Positions 46,529-59,153 of a stretch of 64,000 nt of DNA are shown here, one piece after another. Location: positions 1 through 64,000 of the forward strand of contig NZ_QEKQ01000002.1 in the NCBI RefSeq assembly GCF_003096655.1, read 5' to 3'. A program made the position numbers and the translations under genes. This DNA is from Tamilnaduibacter salinus. GTDB taxonomy: Bacteria > Pseudomonadota > Gammaproteobacteria > Pseudomonadales > Oleiphilaceae. Under the pieces are notes generated by a model. It searched no databases, was not told the DNA's origin, and was given only the letters and a program-made list of their open reading frames with translations. Each line of letters opens with the position of its first letter. The first letter of the stretch is position 1.

Positions 46529-46553
46529 AAAACCCGGCCCAGCGCCGGGTTTT
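46529..46553 (+). terminator. Rho-independent terminator of tRNA-Gly
   Basis: AAAACCCGGC (46529-46538) and GCCGGGTTTT (46544-46553) form a 10-base stem with a 5-base loop, ending in four T, 7 bases after the tRNA. Confidence 0.85.
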
Positions 46554-46647
46554 CGCGTTTATGGGGGCGGGTTTCGTCGATGATGACGCCTCCGGTCGCG
46601 GCGGGTATGCTTGTTGCTTTGACTGCCGGGAACGAAGGGAGGCGTGC

Positions 46648-47472
46648 ATGCAGGCACTTACGGTCACTCAATTGTACCGGTATCCGGTCAAATCACTGAG
46701 CGGTAACCCGGTCGACACGCTGACGCTGGATGATTTTGGCCCGGCCGGCGACCGGCGCTGGATGATGGTGGATGAGGCAGGCCAGTTCATCACCCAGCGG
46801 AGCGAGCCCCGGCTGGCTCTTGTGCGGGCCTCGCTGGCAGGTGAACGCGGCGATGCCGTTTGCCTGATGTGGCCGGATCAGCCCGACGGCCTCGTTGTGC
46901 ATGCCGGCCCGAAGCGCAAGTCGGTGACGGTCTGGCATGATACGGTCGAAGGCCGTGTCGGTGACGGCGATGCGAGCCGGGCCCTCAGCGAATGGCTGGG
47001 CCGGTCCGTTGAGCTGGTCTGGATGCCCGCCGAGACCCGTCGAGGTGTCCAACGGGACGCTGGCGCGTCCGCCCACCGGGTGGGTTTTGCCGATGGCTAC
47101 CCGTTTCTCATCACCCACGAAGCGTCCCTGGCCGCACTTTGCGACCGCCTGGGTGAAGATCTGACCATGCGGCGCTTCCGTCCGAACATCGTTGTTCGTG
47201 GCGGCGGGGCCTTTGAGGAGGACGACTGGCGTCGCCTTGAGACGGGGGCCATCTGCTTCCACCTCGTCAAGCACTGCTCACGATGTGTGATGACCACGGT
47301 CGATCCGGAAACCGGCATCATGAACGAGGCCCGGCAGCCACTCCGAGAGCTGGGCCGTTTCCGGCGGACCGACGCGGGCATCCTGTTTGGTATGAATGCG
47401 GTCCATGACGGCCCCGGTCGTCTGACCATCGGTGACACCCTGCACGTAACCGAGCGTGCCACTGCTTCCTGA
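46648..47472 (+). CDS. MOSC domain protein (molybdenum-cofactor sulfurase C-terminal like)
   Basis: A 274-residue protein with an N-terminal MOSC_N barrel (LYRYPVKSLSGNPVDTLTLDDFGPAGDRRWMMVDEAG) and a MOSC domain with FRPNIVVRGGGAFEEDDW and the conserved Cys in HCSRCVMTTVDPETG. It resembles E. coli YcbX without the ferredoxin part. YcbX-type proteins take part in Moco-dependent reduction of N-hydroxylated compounds. ATG 46648 has AAGGGAGG upstream. Confidence 0.9.
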   Translation: MQALTVTQLYRYPVKSLSGNPVDTLTLDDFGPAGDRRWMMVDEAGQFITQRSEPRLALVRASLAGERGDAVCLMWPDQPDGLVVHAGPKRKSVTVWHDTVEGRVGDGDASRALSEWLGRSVELVWMPAETRRGVQRDAGASAHRVGFADGYPFLITHEASLAALCDRLGEDLTMRRFRPNIVVRGGGAFEEDDWRRLETGAICFHLVKHCSRCVMTTVDPETGIMNEARQPLRELGRFRRTDAGILFGMNAVHDGPGRLTIGDTLHVTERATAS

Positions 47473-47489
47473 TTCCTGAGAGAAATTGA

Positions 47490-49409
47490 ATGCCGCTTCT
47501 GTCCCTTGAAAATCTGTCGCTCTCTTTCGGCATGCATGCCCTGCTGGACGACGCCAATCTGCTGATCGACCGGGGTGAACGGGTCTGTCTGCTGGGCCGT
47601 AACGGCGAGGGCAAGTCGACGCTGCTGAAAATGGTGACCGGTGAGGTGACGCCGGACCACGGGCAGGTACGCCTTGAGGACGGCTCGGTGGTTGCCGTCC
47701 TGCCCCAGATGCTGCCCCGGGACGACCAGAGAACCGCCTACGAGTGTGTGTCCGACGCGTTCCCGGAAACCGGCGAGCTTCTGGCCGAGTTCCACCAGCT
47801 CTCGCAGAAGGCGGACGAATCCTCGCTGAACCGTCTGATGGCCGTGCAGGAGCGGCTTGAGGCGCTGGATGGCTGGCGGCTGGACCAGAAAGTCAACACG
47901 ATACTGGCCGAGTTCCGGATCGACCCGGACCAGCGGCTGGCGACCCTCTCCGGTGGTTGGCAGCGACGCGTGCTTCTGGCGCAGGCGCTGGTGGCGGAAC
48001 CGGATCTCCTGTTGCTCGACGAACCGACCAACCATCTTGATGTCCCGGCGATCGCCTGGCTTGAGGAAACGCTTCGTCAGTTCGCCGGTGCGATCTTTTT
48101 CGTCAGCCACGACCGTGCCTTCGTGCGTCGTATTGCCACCCGCATTGTGGAGCTGGATCGGGGCCGACTGGTGAGCTTCGCGGCGACCTATGACCGGTAC
48201 CTGACGCTCAAGGAAAAGGCGCTGGAGGAAGAGGAAAAGCAGAACGCGGAGTTCGACCGCAAGCTGAAGCAGGAAGAGAGCTGGATACGGCAGGGCATCA
48301 AGGCGCGCCGGACCCGTAATCAGGGGCGCGTCAAAGCCCTCAAGGAAATGCGTGAGCAGCGTCGCCAGCGGCGTGAGCAGGTGGGCAAATCCAACTTCCA
48401 GGTGGACGAGGCGGATCGGTCCGGCAAGCTGGTCGTGGATGCCCACGACGCCCGCTTTGCCTATGAGGATGGCACCCCGGTGGTTCGTGATCTGAACATG
48501 ACGGTGATGCGAGGCGACAAACTGGGTGTGATCGGCGAAAACGGTACCGGCAAGACGACGCTGGTCCGTCTGCTTCTCGGCGACCTTGAGCCGACGGCCG
48601 GCCAGGTCCGGCTGGGGACCAAGCGGTCCGTCGCTTATTTCGATCAGCTTCGGGGCGAACTCGATCCGGACATGAACGCGGTGGATAACCTGTCGGGTGG
48701 CCGGGAGTTCATCGAAATCAATGGCCAGCGTCGCCACGTTCTGGGCTATCTGCAGGACTTTCTGTTCACGCCCGAACGGGCGAGGGCGCCGGTATCGGTG
48801 TTTTCCGGGGGCGAACGGGCGCGTCTGATGCTGGCGCGGCTGTTCAGTCATCCGGTCAACATACTGGTGCTCGATGAGCCCACCAACGACCTCGATGTTG
48901 AGACCCTGGAACTGCTGGAATCCCAGCTTGTGGACTTTCAGGGCACAGTGATCGTGATCAGTCACGACCGGGAATTCCTCGACAACGTGGTGACCGATAC
49001 GGTGTTCCTGGACGGCAGTGGTCGGGTTGCCTCTCACGTGGGCGGATACTCGGACTGGCGCCGGCAGGGCGGGCGGTTTCCCACGGAGATCCCTGACAAG
49101 CCGACACCCCGGTCCAGCGAGCCGAAACCGGAACAATCAGCGTCTTCAGGGAAAGAGGAAAAAACCGGGGAATCAGCGAATAAGGGTAAAAAGCTCAGCT
49201 ACAAACTGAAGCGTGAACTGGCGTCTCTCCCGGAGCGAATCGCCGAGTTGGAAGCGGACATTGAGGCGCGGCAGAAGGCCGTGTCCGATCCGTCGTTCTA
49301 TGAGCGCCCTCAGGACGAAGTGTCGGCGGAGCTGACGGCGCTGTCGGAACAGGAACAGGCGCTGGAATCCCTGATGGAACGCTGGATGGAACTGGAGGAT
49401 ATGGCCTGA
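47490..49409 (+). CDS. uup: ABC-F ATPase Uup
   Basis: A 639-residue soluble tandem ATPase. Walker A motifs GRNGEGKSTLL and GENGTGKTTLV, signatures LSGGWQRRVLLAQAL and FSGGERARLMLARL, and Walker B LLLDEPTNHLD and LVLDEPTNDLD are complete. A charged linker (KQEESWIRQGIKARRTRNQGRVKAL) and a C-terminal coiled coil (LASLPERIAELEADIEAR to the end) identify Uup, linked to ribosome function and precise excision of transposons. Confidence 0.96.
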   Translation: MPLLSLENLSLSFGMHALLDDANLLIDRGERVCLLGRNGEGKSTLLKMVTGEVTPDHGQVRLEDGSVVAVLPQMLPRDDQRTAYECVSDAFPETGELLAEFHQLSQKADESSLNRLMAVQERLEALDGWRLDQKVNTILAEFRIDPDQRLATLSGGWQRRVLLAQALVAEPDLLLLDEPTNHLDVPAIAWLEETLRQFAGAIFFVSHDRAFVRRIATRIVELDRGRLVSFAATYDRYLTLKEKALEEEEKQNAEFDRKLKQEESWIRQGIKARRTRNQGRVKALKEMREQRRQRREQVGKSNFQVDEADRSGKLVVDAHDARFAYEDGTPVVRDLNMTVMRGDKLGVIGENGTGKTTLVRLLLGDLEPTAGQVRLGTKRSVAYFDQLRGELDPDMNAVDNLSGGREFIEINGQRRHVLGYLQDFLFTPERARAPVSVFSGGERARLMLARLFSHPVNILVLDEPTNDLDVETLELLESQLVDFQGTVIVISHDREFLDNVVTDTVFLDGSGRVASHVGGYSDWRRQGGRFPTEIPDKPTPRSSEPKPEQSASSGKEEKTGESANKGKKLSYKLKRELASLPERIAELEADIEARQKAVSDPSFYERPQDEVSAELTALSEQEQALESLMERWMELEDMA

Positions 49410-49523
49410 CGTGCGGCGTTCCGCAGGCAAAGAAGGTGACTTTGCGATACCATGGAACGGACAGTCGCGCGTGGCCTTTTTACGGCGCAGGATCAGACCG
49501 AAGCAGTAACAAGAGAGATCCGA

Positions 49524-50222
49524 ATGACCATCCGTTACGAGTTCCATCTGGAAAGTGGCGATAGCCAGACCTTCGATGTGTCACCTGACCGGGAGGCGCC
49601 GTCGGCTGCGGGCAGCAACCTTCCGGACTGGACCCGGCTGGGCCACTGTCAGTGCAGCAACTGCCCGCTGAAGGCCTCGGAGTCACCCCATTGCCCCGCG
49701 GCGGCTGACATGGTGCCGGTCGTTGATGCTTTTCGTCGGGAAGGGGCGTATCAGAAGGTCACCGTTCGTGTTGATGACGGTCGTCGGATCTACGAGAAAA
49801 CCACCACGCTGGAGGAGTCGTTGCGCTCGTTGCTGGGTCTGGTCATGGCGACCAGTGCCTGCCCGATTCTTTCCGAGCTGAAACCGATGGCGATTCATCA
49901 CATGCCGTTTGCCAGCTCCGATGAGTTCATCATGCGGAGCGTCTCCCACTACCTTCTGCAGCAGTATTTCGCCCAACGCAATGACGAGACGCCAGACTGG
50001 AAGCTGGATGGGCTGGTGAGCCGGAACCAGCGCCTGCAACTGGTGAATCAGGCGCTATGGCAACGCATTCACGCCGTGTGTGAAGGCGACAGCAACCTCA
50101 AGGCGCTACTGAACTTCTTCTCCATGGCCTCCAGCGTCAGCGTCTCTCTGGAAAGTCAGCTCCGCAAGCTGGAGGCGAAGCTGAACAGCATGGAACCCGG
50201 GACCTACACGCCGGGGCTCTAG
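49524..50222 (+). CDS. Conserved protein of unknown function with a Cys cluster
   Basis: A 232-residue protein. Its N-terminal part is a small beta domain (TIRYEFHLESGDSQTFDV) followed by a cysteine cluster HCQCSNCPL...HCP that could hold a metal, and the rest is helical. Similar genes sit in the uup-fadB interval of Pseudomonas, so it is a conserved core protein, function unknown. ATG 49524 chosen for the GAGAGA site and family-like start. Its TAG stop is inside the end of the 169-base palindrome. Confidence 0.75.
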   Translation: MTIRYEFHLESGDSQTFDVSPDREAPSAAGSNLPDWTRLGHCQCSNCPLKASESPHCPAAADMVPVVDAFRREGAYQKVTVRVDDGRRIYEKTTTLEESLRSLLGLVMATSACPILSELKPMAIHHMPFASSDEFIMRSVSHYLLQQYFAQRNDETPDWKLDGLVSRNQRLQLVNQALWQRIHAVCEGDSNLKALLNFFSMASSVSVSLESQLRKLEAKLNSMEPGTYTPGL

Positions 50223-50387
50223 GAGTCTGCGCGGCACAAAGTCGCACCGCTGCGACCGCCCCACTGCGGTCCCTTTTGAGCGCTCATTTTCGTTACATAG
50301 AACCACTATGCGCCTCAAATGACCGTCAAAATGGCCTCGCAGTGGGACGATCTCGCCTGGCACGATTTCTACCGCGCAGACTCCTAG
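50219..50387. repeat. 169-base centred palindrome, MITE-like
   Basis: The ends are a perfect 16-base inverted repeat CTAGGAGTCTGCGCGG (50219-50234) and its complement (50372-50387). Pairing continues with mismatches through CCCACTGCG and TTTTGA to a perfect centre CATAG-AACCA-CTATG at 50296-50310, whose midpoint equals the midpoint of the ends. CTAG at both extremities may be a 4-base target duplication. It has no ORF. The left CTAG includes the stop codon of the preceding gene. Confidence 0.75.
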
Positions 50388-50427
50388 TGTCCCGTCTGGT
50401 TCATTCGTTGATCGACTGCGCAGACGC

Positions 50428-50859
50428 CTAACGGATTCGCACGGCCAGAACATCGCACTGGGCGCCGTGAAGCACGCCGTTCGCTGTGGACCCGAGAAGT
50501 AACTGGATACCGTGTCGTCCGTGGCTTCCGACAATCGCCAGATCCACATCCCGTTCTTTGCAGATCCTGTGGATTTCGCTCTCCGGTCGTCCTACGGATA
50601 CAACCTGATTGGGCTCACTGACATTGTGGGCCCGGCCGAAGGCCGCCAGCTGCTCGTGTGCTGCCTGGTCAAGCTGGTCCTGCAGATCGCTCAGGTCCAT
50701 CGGAATGTCACCGCCATAGGCATATCCCACAGGCTCGACGACGTGGAGCAACAACAGCTCCGCGTCATGGTTGTCCGCAATTTCGCGGGCTCGTGCCAGC
50801 ACCTGATCCGCCTCTTCGGTCAGGTCAATGGCGGCCAGTATACGGTTATAGTGACTCAT
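50428..50859 (-). CDS. Universal stress protein, UspA family
   Basis: A 143-residue Usp fold: YNRILAAIDLTEEADQVLARA, LLLLHVVEPVGYAYGG, and the nucleotide-binding loop VDLAIVGSHGRHGIQLLLGSTANGVLHGAQCDVLAVR, where GSHGRxG...GSTANxVLH is of the ATP-binding type. It helps survival under stress. Orientation is opposite to its neighbours and CTC-rich GAG site precedes the ATG. Confidence 0.93.
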   Translation of the reverse strand: MSHYNRILAAIDLTEEADQVLARAREIADNHDAELLLLHVVEPVGYAYGGDIPMDLSDLQDQLDQAAHEQLAAFGRAHNVSEPNQVVSVGRPESEIHRICKERDVDLAIVGSHGRHGIQLLLGSTANGVLHGAQCDVLAVRIR

Positions 50860-50975
50860 GATGGGGGCTCTCCTGCACTCATATTACGTAGGTCATAGGT
50901 CTAAGCCTATACTATAGCCAGAATGGCCGGGACGGATACAATGCCACAGGCCATTGTCTTCGAATTATTGGTCAT

Positions 50976-51440
50976 TTGGGGGTCGGGCCATTGGCAGTTG
51001 CGATCACGCTGATTGTATTGGCACTTGCATTTATTCTGGCCGGGATTATGCGATTACGCCCCTCGGTCGAGGGCCGTCGCCGGATGCGACTCCGGAATCA
51101 GGCATACCGGCGCGGCTGGCTGGTTGAGAAACTGCGGGGAGAGGCTCTGGAGGCGCTTGGCGAACCCGGCTCGACGGTACCCTATTATTGGTACTGGCGA
51201 GCCTGGCCAGAGGGATGGTTTGAGGGCGAGTCTCATCCGATCAGGGTGGTCCATGTGTTGGTCGAAGGACAGCCAGTCGCGGGCGTGTCAGGGGCAGAAC
51301 GGCTGCCCAGAATCCCCACCGTCTGCTCGGCTTGGCTGGTCGATCCGCGAGGCATTGGTTTTGTCTGGGATGAGAAGGGCACGGTGGATGATCTTGAACG
51401 GCCGTTTTCAATGATCGAGGCCGTCCTGAAAGCCGATTGA
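50976..51440 (+). CDS. Membrane-anchored protein of unknown function
   Basis: A protein of up to 154 residues with one N-terminal membrane segment (VAITLIVLALAFILAGIM) followed by a basic stretch (RRRMRLRNQAYRRGW) and a soluble cytoplasmic domain rich in Trp/Tyr (VPYYWYWRAWPEGWF). No family recognised. No ATG fits; TTG 50976 or TTG 50991 (with GGGGGTCGGG before it) could start it. Low certainty on the start, moderate on the gene. Confidence 0.6.
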   Translation: MGVGPLAVAITLIVLALAFILAGIMRLRPSVEGRRRMRLRNQAYRRGWLVEKLRGEALEALGEPGSTVPYYWYWRAWPEGWFEGESHPIRVVHVLVEGQPVAGVSGAERLPRIPTVCSAWLVDPRGIGFVWDEKGTVDDLERPFSMIEAVLKAD

Positions 51441-51493
51441 CGACGTCGCTCCGGGGCGGTCCGGTCGGCCCGCCCCGATAAAAACGCGTCAGG

Positions 51494-52339
51494 TCAGGCG
51501 TTCTCGCCGGCGGCGGATTCGCCGTCACCACCCTGCAGCAAATTGATGGTGCGGTTCAGGTCGCTGACAATGCCTCCGGAATACCGGTTGATCACGAATG
51601 ACACGTTGCGCTGGTTGTAGTTGACGTACGAGCTTCGGATGAAGCCCCACTTGGAGGAGATGTCGCCCAGCAAAGTGCGAAGCTCACCCCGAGGGTTGCC
51701 CTTCGACACCGTTTTCATCAGCGTGTCGAACTGCTTGGCCTGCTGATCCAGCGACATCTCAGAGTCCGCCCCCTGAAAGGTCTGGGAGACCGAAGAGGTG
51801 GATCGCGCTGCGTATTTGGTCATCATCTTCGCCATCAGCAGCGAGGCGGCCCGGGCCGCTTCGACCCGTTCGTCAGTATTCAGGGTGTCAGAGGTGCTGG
51901 CCAGGTCGTACAACTCGTCCGAAATCAGGCTCAGCGCCTGAGCCTGGTTGGCCATGTCAGAGACCAGCCGGAGATCCGGATAGCTGTTCTCACGGACGTA
52001 GTTGATGTTGTCGCGCATCAGCTTCTTGTACCGATCAAACTCGGTCTGAAGCTGGCTGACCTGCTCCGAGTCAAGGAGGTCGCCGGATTGACCGCCGACT
52101 TCATTCATTTCCGCATTGGCGCCATTAATGCCGGCGACAACCTGATTGAGCGTGTCGGTGTGGCCATTGGCACTGAAATAGTAGAAAGCGTTCAGGGCTG
52201 CGAAGTTATGGATACGAAATTGGTGTAGGCTGGACAGCAGGGGCGTGTTTGCGGCCTGCGCCGTCAGGGACAGCGAGCCAAGTGCCAGCGCGACAAAGAG
52301 GGCAAGCGCCGCGCGAAATCGGTAGCCGGTCTGGATCAT
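51494..52339 (-). CDS. Secreted helical protein of unknown function
   Basis: A 281-residue protein with a signal peptide (AALALFVALALGSLSLTAQA, cleavage near residue 29) and a mostly helical mature part (LDSEQVSQLQTEFDRYKKLMRDN, TDERVEAARAASLLMAKMMTKYAARS, SYVNYNQRNVSFVINRYSGGIVSDLNRTINLLQ). Such proteins occur beside fadB in related bacteria; function unknown. ATG 52339 has GGAGATG upstream. Convergent with the gene at 50976. Confidence 0.7.
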   Translation of the reverse strand: MIQTGYRFRAALALFVALALGSLSLTAQAANTPLLSSLHQFRIHNFAALNAFYYFSANGHTDTLNQVVAGINGANAEMNEVGGQSGDLLDSEQVSQLQTEFDRYKKLMRDNINYVRENSYPDLRLVSDMANQAQALSLISDELYDLASTSDTLNTDERVEAARAASLLMAKMMTKYAARSTSSVSQTFQGADSEMSLDQQAKQFDTLMKTVSKGNPRGELRTLLGDISSKWGFIRSSYVNYNQRNVSFVINRYSGGIVSDLNRTINLLQGGDGESAAGENA

Positions 52340-52739
52340 CAGCGGGCATCTCCATTGTTGTTGTATCGAACCGGAGGCGTATCGCCGCTGCAGTCGGTTG
52401 GGCCTCGGTTCGCTGAGTGATTGTCCGTCACTGCGGTGCCTGCGGTAACACAGGTCTGGAAATGAGGCTAAATCAACGCGGAGGGGCAATCAAGCAGTTC
52501 CCGCGCCGGTGTGATGCAGTTTTACAGTCTGTTACGCCCGGTGGGTTGGTTATGAGGTGCGACCAGAAACAAATTGACAAATGCTGCGTTTTTTTTCATC
52601 GTAGCCCACTCCGATTCAAACGACTGTATGAATTTTGGATCGGACGATCGGGCAGTGATCGAAATCCCGCTGTCTGGACAGATTAAAGACGCTGTAGGAA
52701 TGTTCCGGACAGTTCCAAACACAGACTGGAGATCAGTTG
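52340..52739. other. 400-base intergenic region upstream of fadB
   Basis: The region separates divergent genes and must hold the fadBA promoter. TTGACA stands at 52574-52579 but no good -10 follows at normal spacing. The only motif of note is the PsrA-like box at 52617-52630. No ORF convinces. Confidence 0.5.
52617..52630 (+). promoter_or_regulatory. Possible PsrA/FadR-type operator before fadB
   Basis: CAAAC-GACT-GTATG matches the Pseudomonas PsrA box CAAAC-N4-GTTTG with one mismatch, 110 bases before the fadB ATG. PsrA-type TetR repressors control fadBA and respond to long-chain fatty acids. No psrA is in the window. Confidence 0.35.
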
Positions 52740-56098
<3,359 letters not shown>

Positions 56099-56119
56099 CT
56101 CAGCGCTTCGACGCAGACG

Positions 56120-56147
56120 AAAAGCCCGGCTCCGGCCGGGCTTTTTT
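56120..56147 (+). terminator. Rho-independent terminator after fadA
   Basis: AAAAGCCCGGC (56120-56130) and GCCGGGCTTTT (56135-56145), four-base loop, six T to 56147; 21 bases after the fadA stop. Confidence 0.92.
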
Positions 56148-56329
56148 GTCGTTCTGCGTTTTTTTGGGTTGTGTGCACTATCTTGACCCTGTAAAAAAGA
56201 GCACCTATATAAATGGACCCCAGTGCGGATCGCTCTGCCCAACCCGTTTTTGGGCGTTTCGGTCTCTGAGCAGACCGACGGTTCGACGGGGCACAGAGTC
56301 ATCCCCAGCGAAGGATCAGACTGTCCGAT

Positions 56330-58978
56330 ATGGGTAAAAACCTTGTCATTGTCGAGTCCCCGGCAAAGGCCAAGACGATTAACAAGTATCTGGGCGCCGA
56401 TTATGTCGTGAAGTCCAGCGTCGGCCATATTCGTGACCTGCCGGTGAGCGGTAGCGGCTCAAAGAAAGACCCCAAGGAAAGTGCCCGGCAGGCGGCACAG
56501 ACACGCAAGATGAGCCCGGAAGAGAAGGCTGAGTACAAGGCCCGCAAGGCCCGGGAGCAGCTGGTTGCACGCATGGGGGTGGACCCGGAGAAGAACTGGG
56601 ATGCGAATTATCAGGTTCTGCCTGGGAAAGAGAAGGTGGTCAGTGAGCTTCAGCGTCTCGCCAAGTCGGCGGACAGGGTCTATCTCGCGACGGACCTTGA
56701 CCGTGAAGGGGAGGCCATTGCCTGGCACCTGAAAGAAACCATTGGCGGCGATGATGACAAGTACCGTCGCGTGGTTTTCAACGAAATCACCAAGCGTGCG
56801 ATCCGTGAGGCGTTTGCCGAGCCGGGCGAAGTCGATACCAGTCGCGTCAACGCGCAGCAGGCCCGCCGGTTCCTAGACCGTGTGGTCGGGTACATGGTGT
56901 CGCCGCTGCTATGGAGCAAGATTGCCCGCGGTCTGTCGGCCGGTCGTGTCCAGTCCGTCGCCGTTCGCCTGATTGTTGAGCGGGAACGGGAAATCCGTGC
57001 GTTCGTTCCGGAGGAGTACTGGCAGCTGCACGCCGATCTCGCACCGGAAAGTGCCGATGCCGAGCCGGTGCGGTTTGAGGTCACGCGTCATTCCGGCAAG
57101 GCGTTCCGCCCCACGAGTGAGCAGGAAACCAACGGCCACGTTGCCGCGCTCCAGAACGCGGGGTATCAGGTCGCCAAACGGGAAGACAAACCGACCAAAT
57201 CCCGCCCCAACGCGCCGTTCATCACCTCAACGCTGCAACAGGCTGCCAGCAATCGCATGAGTTTCAGCGTCAAGAAAACCATGACGCTGGCGCAGCGCCT
57301 CTACGAGGCCGGGTTTATTACCTACATGCGGACCGACTCGACCAATCTCAGCGGGGAAGCGCTGAGCAGCGCGCGCAGCTACATTGAGGAGCAGTTCGGC
57401 AAGCGTTATCTGCCGGAGCAGCCCCGCGTTTATGGGAGCCGTGAAGGCGCCCAGGAGGCGCACGAGGCGATTCGTCCGACGGATGTCACTCGTCGCCCGG
57501 CCGATATCCAGGGTCTGGAAAAGGATGCGGAGCGGCTCTATGAGCTGATCTGGCGGCAATTCATCGCCTGCCAGATGAACGACGCCGAGTTCCTGAGCTC
57601 GTCGGTCACCATTGAGGCCGGTGAGTACGAGCTGCGGACCCGTGGCCGGATCGTCCAGTTCGATGGCTTTCTCAAGGTGGCGCCGCAATCCAGCAAGAAG
57701 GACGACAACGTCGCGCTTCCGGATATTCAGGTTGGCGATTCCCTGGCCCTGAAGAAGCTGGACCCGACTCAGCACTTCACCAAGCCCGCGCCGCGCTATA
57801 CGGAAGCGAGTCTGGTCAAGGAGCTGGAGAAGCGGGGGATTGGTCGGCCATCCACCTACGCGTCCATTATTTCCACCATCCAGGATCGCGGCTATGTGCG
57901 GCTTCAGAATCGCCGCTTCTACGCCGAAAAGATGGGGGATATCGTCACCGAGCGGCTCTCGGAGTCCTTCACGAACCTGATGGACTACGATTTCACCGCT
58001 CGTCTGGAAGAAGAGCTGGATGAAATCGCCGAGGGCGAGGTGGACTGGAAAGCCGTACTGAACAGCTTTTACGCCCGCTTCAAGAAACAGCTCGACGAGG
58101 CCGGTTCGGATGGCGAAGGCGGGATGCGCAGCAACACCCCGACGGAGACCGACATCGAGTGCCCGACCTGCGGTCGCAACATGCAGATCCGGGTGGCAAG
58201 CACTGGAGTCTTCCTGGGCTGCTCCGGTTATAAACTGCCGCCCAAGGAGCGGTGTAAGCAGACCATGAACCTGGTCTCGGGCGATGAGGTGGTCAGCGAA
58301 GACGACGATGTGGAAGGCGAGGGCGAGAGCCGCCTGCTGCGTAAGAAGCGCCGGTGCGCCAAGTGCGGGACGGCCATGGACAGTTACCTCATCGACGAGA
58401 AGCGCAAGCTGCACGTCTGCGGTAATCACCCCGACTGCGATGGCTATGAAATCGAGCAGGGCAGCTTTCGAATCAAGGGGTACGACGGCCCGACGCTGGA
58501 ATGCGACAAGTGCGGTTCGGAAATGCAGCTCAAGACGGGTCGTTTTGGTAAATACTTCGGGTGCACGAATACCGAGTGCAAGAACACCCGTAAGTTGTTG
58601 CGCAATGGGGAGCCTGCGCCACCCAAGATGGACCCGGTCCCCATGCCCGAGCTCAAATGCCAGAAGGTGGACGACACCTACGTGCTGCGGGATGGTGCCT
58701 CAGGCCTGTTCCTGGCGGCCAGCCAGTTTCCCAAGAACCGGGAGACCCGCGCGCCGCTGATCAGTGAGATCAAGCCTCATAAGGACGAGATTGATCCGAA
58801 GTACCACTACCTCATGTCCGCTCCGGAAAAAGACCCGGCCGGCAACCCGACGGTCATCCGCTACAGCCGCAAGACGAAAGAGCAGTACGTCATGAGCGAG
58901 AAGGATGGCAAAGCGACAGGCTGGAAGGCGTTCTATACCGGCAAGCAGTGGCAGGACAACGGCAAAGAGCCGAAGTAA
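56330..58978 (+). CDS. topA: DNA topoisomerase I
   Basis: An 882-residue type IA topoisomerase that relaxes negative supercoils. N-terminal TOPRIM ([35 protein letters not shown]), the catalytic Tyr in [13 protein letters not shown], and three C-terminal zinc fingers (CPTCGRNMQ...C, CAKCGTAM...C, CDKCGSEM...C) followed by TopA-ribbon type ends. Length is close to the Pseudomonas protein. Starts at ATG 56330; no strong ribosome site is visible (GATCAGACTGTCCGAT before it). Confidence 0.97.
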   Translation: MGKNLVIVESPAKAKTINKYLGADYVVKSSVGHIRDLPVSGSGSKKDPKESARQAAQTRKMSPEEKAEYKARKAREQLVARMGVDPEKNWDANYQVLPGKEKVVSELQRLAKSADRVYLATDLDREGEAIAWHLKETIGGDDDKYRRVVFNEITKRAIREAFAEPGEVDTSRVNAQQARRFLDRVVGYMVSPLLWSKIARGLSAGRVQSVAVRLIVEREREIRAFVPEEYWQLHADLAPESADAEPVRFEVTRHSGKAFRPTSEQETNGHVAALQNAGYQVAKREDKPTKSRPNAPFITSTLQQAASNRMSFSVKKTMTLAQRLYEAGFITYMRTDSTNLSGEALSSARSYIEEQFGKRYLPEQPRVYGSREGAQEAHEAIRPTDVTRRPADIQGLEKDAERLYELIWRQFIACQMNDAEFLSSSVTIEAGEYELRTRGRIVQFDGFLKVAPQSSKKDDNVALPDIQVGDSLALKKLDPTQHFTKPAPRYTEASLVKELEKRGIGRPSTYASIISTIQDRGYVRLQNRRFYAEKMGDIVTERLSESFTNLMDYDFTARLEEELDEIAEGEVDWKAVLNSFYARFKKQLDEAGSDGEGGMRSNTPTETDIECPTCGRNMQIRVASTGVFLGCSGYKLPPKERCKQTMNLVSGDEVVSEDDDVEGEGESRLLRKKRRCAKCGTAMDSYLIDEKRKLHVCGNHPDCDGYEIEQGSFRIKGYDGPTLECDKCGSEMQLKTGRFGKYFGCTNTECKNTRKLLRNGEPAPPKMDPVPMPELKCQKVDDTYVLRDGASGLFLAASQFPKNRETRAPLISEIKPHKDEIDPKYHYLMSAPEKDPAGNPTVIRYSRKTKEQYVMSEKDGKATGWKAFYTGKQWQDNGKEPK

Positions 58979-58989
58979 GGTGGGTTTTG

Positions 58990-59149
58990 CCGCGGAATCC
59001 ACGGAACGACACGGAAGCGCCCTTCGGACGAAAAAAATGGGCGAATAAGAGAGTGACCGGTAAGCGGCGTGTCATCGCGCAGTCGCTTAACGCTCGTTAA
59101 CCGTCACGTTGAATCATTATTTTTCCGTGATCTTCCGCGGATTCCGTGG
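58990..59149. repeat. Inverted pair of GGAA-rich intergenic repeat units
   Basis: The 27-base unit at 58990-59016 (CGGAATCCACGGAACGACAC core) and the reverse complement of 59123-59149 agree at 22 of 27 positions. Each unit is itself built of CACGGAA-like blocks. The intervening ~106 bases have no gene. This type of element recurs between genes in related bacteria to my recollection; copy number here cannot be seen. Confidence 0.6.
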
Positions 59150-59153
59150 CCAA

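Noticed and set aside
47097-49136. A 679-codon open frame on the - strand
   Set aside because: Antisense to uup; composition and position show it is a shadow.
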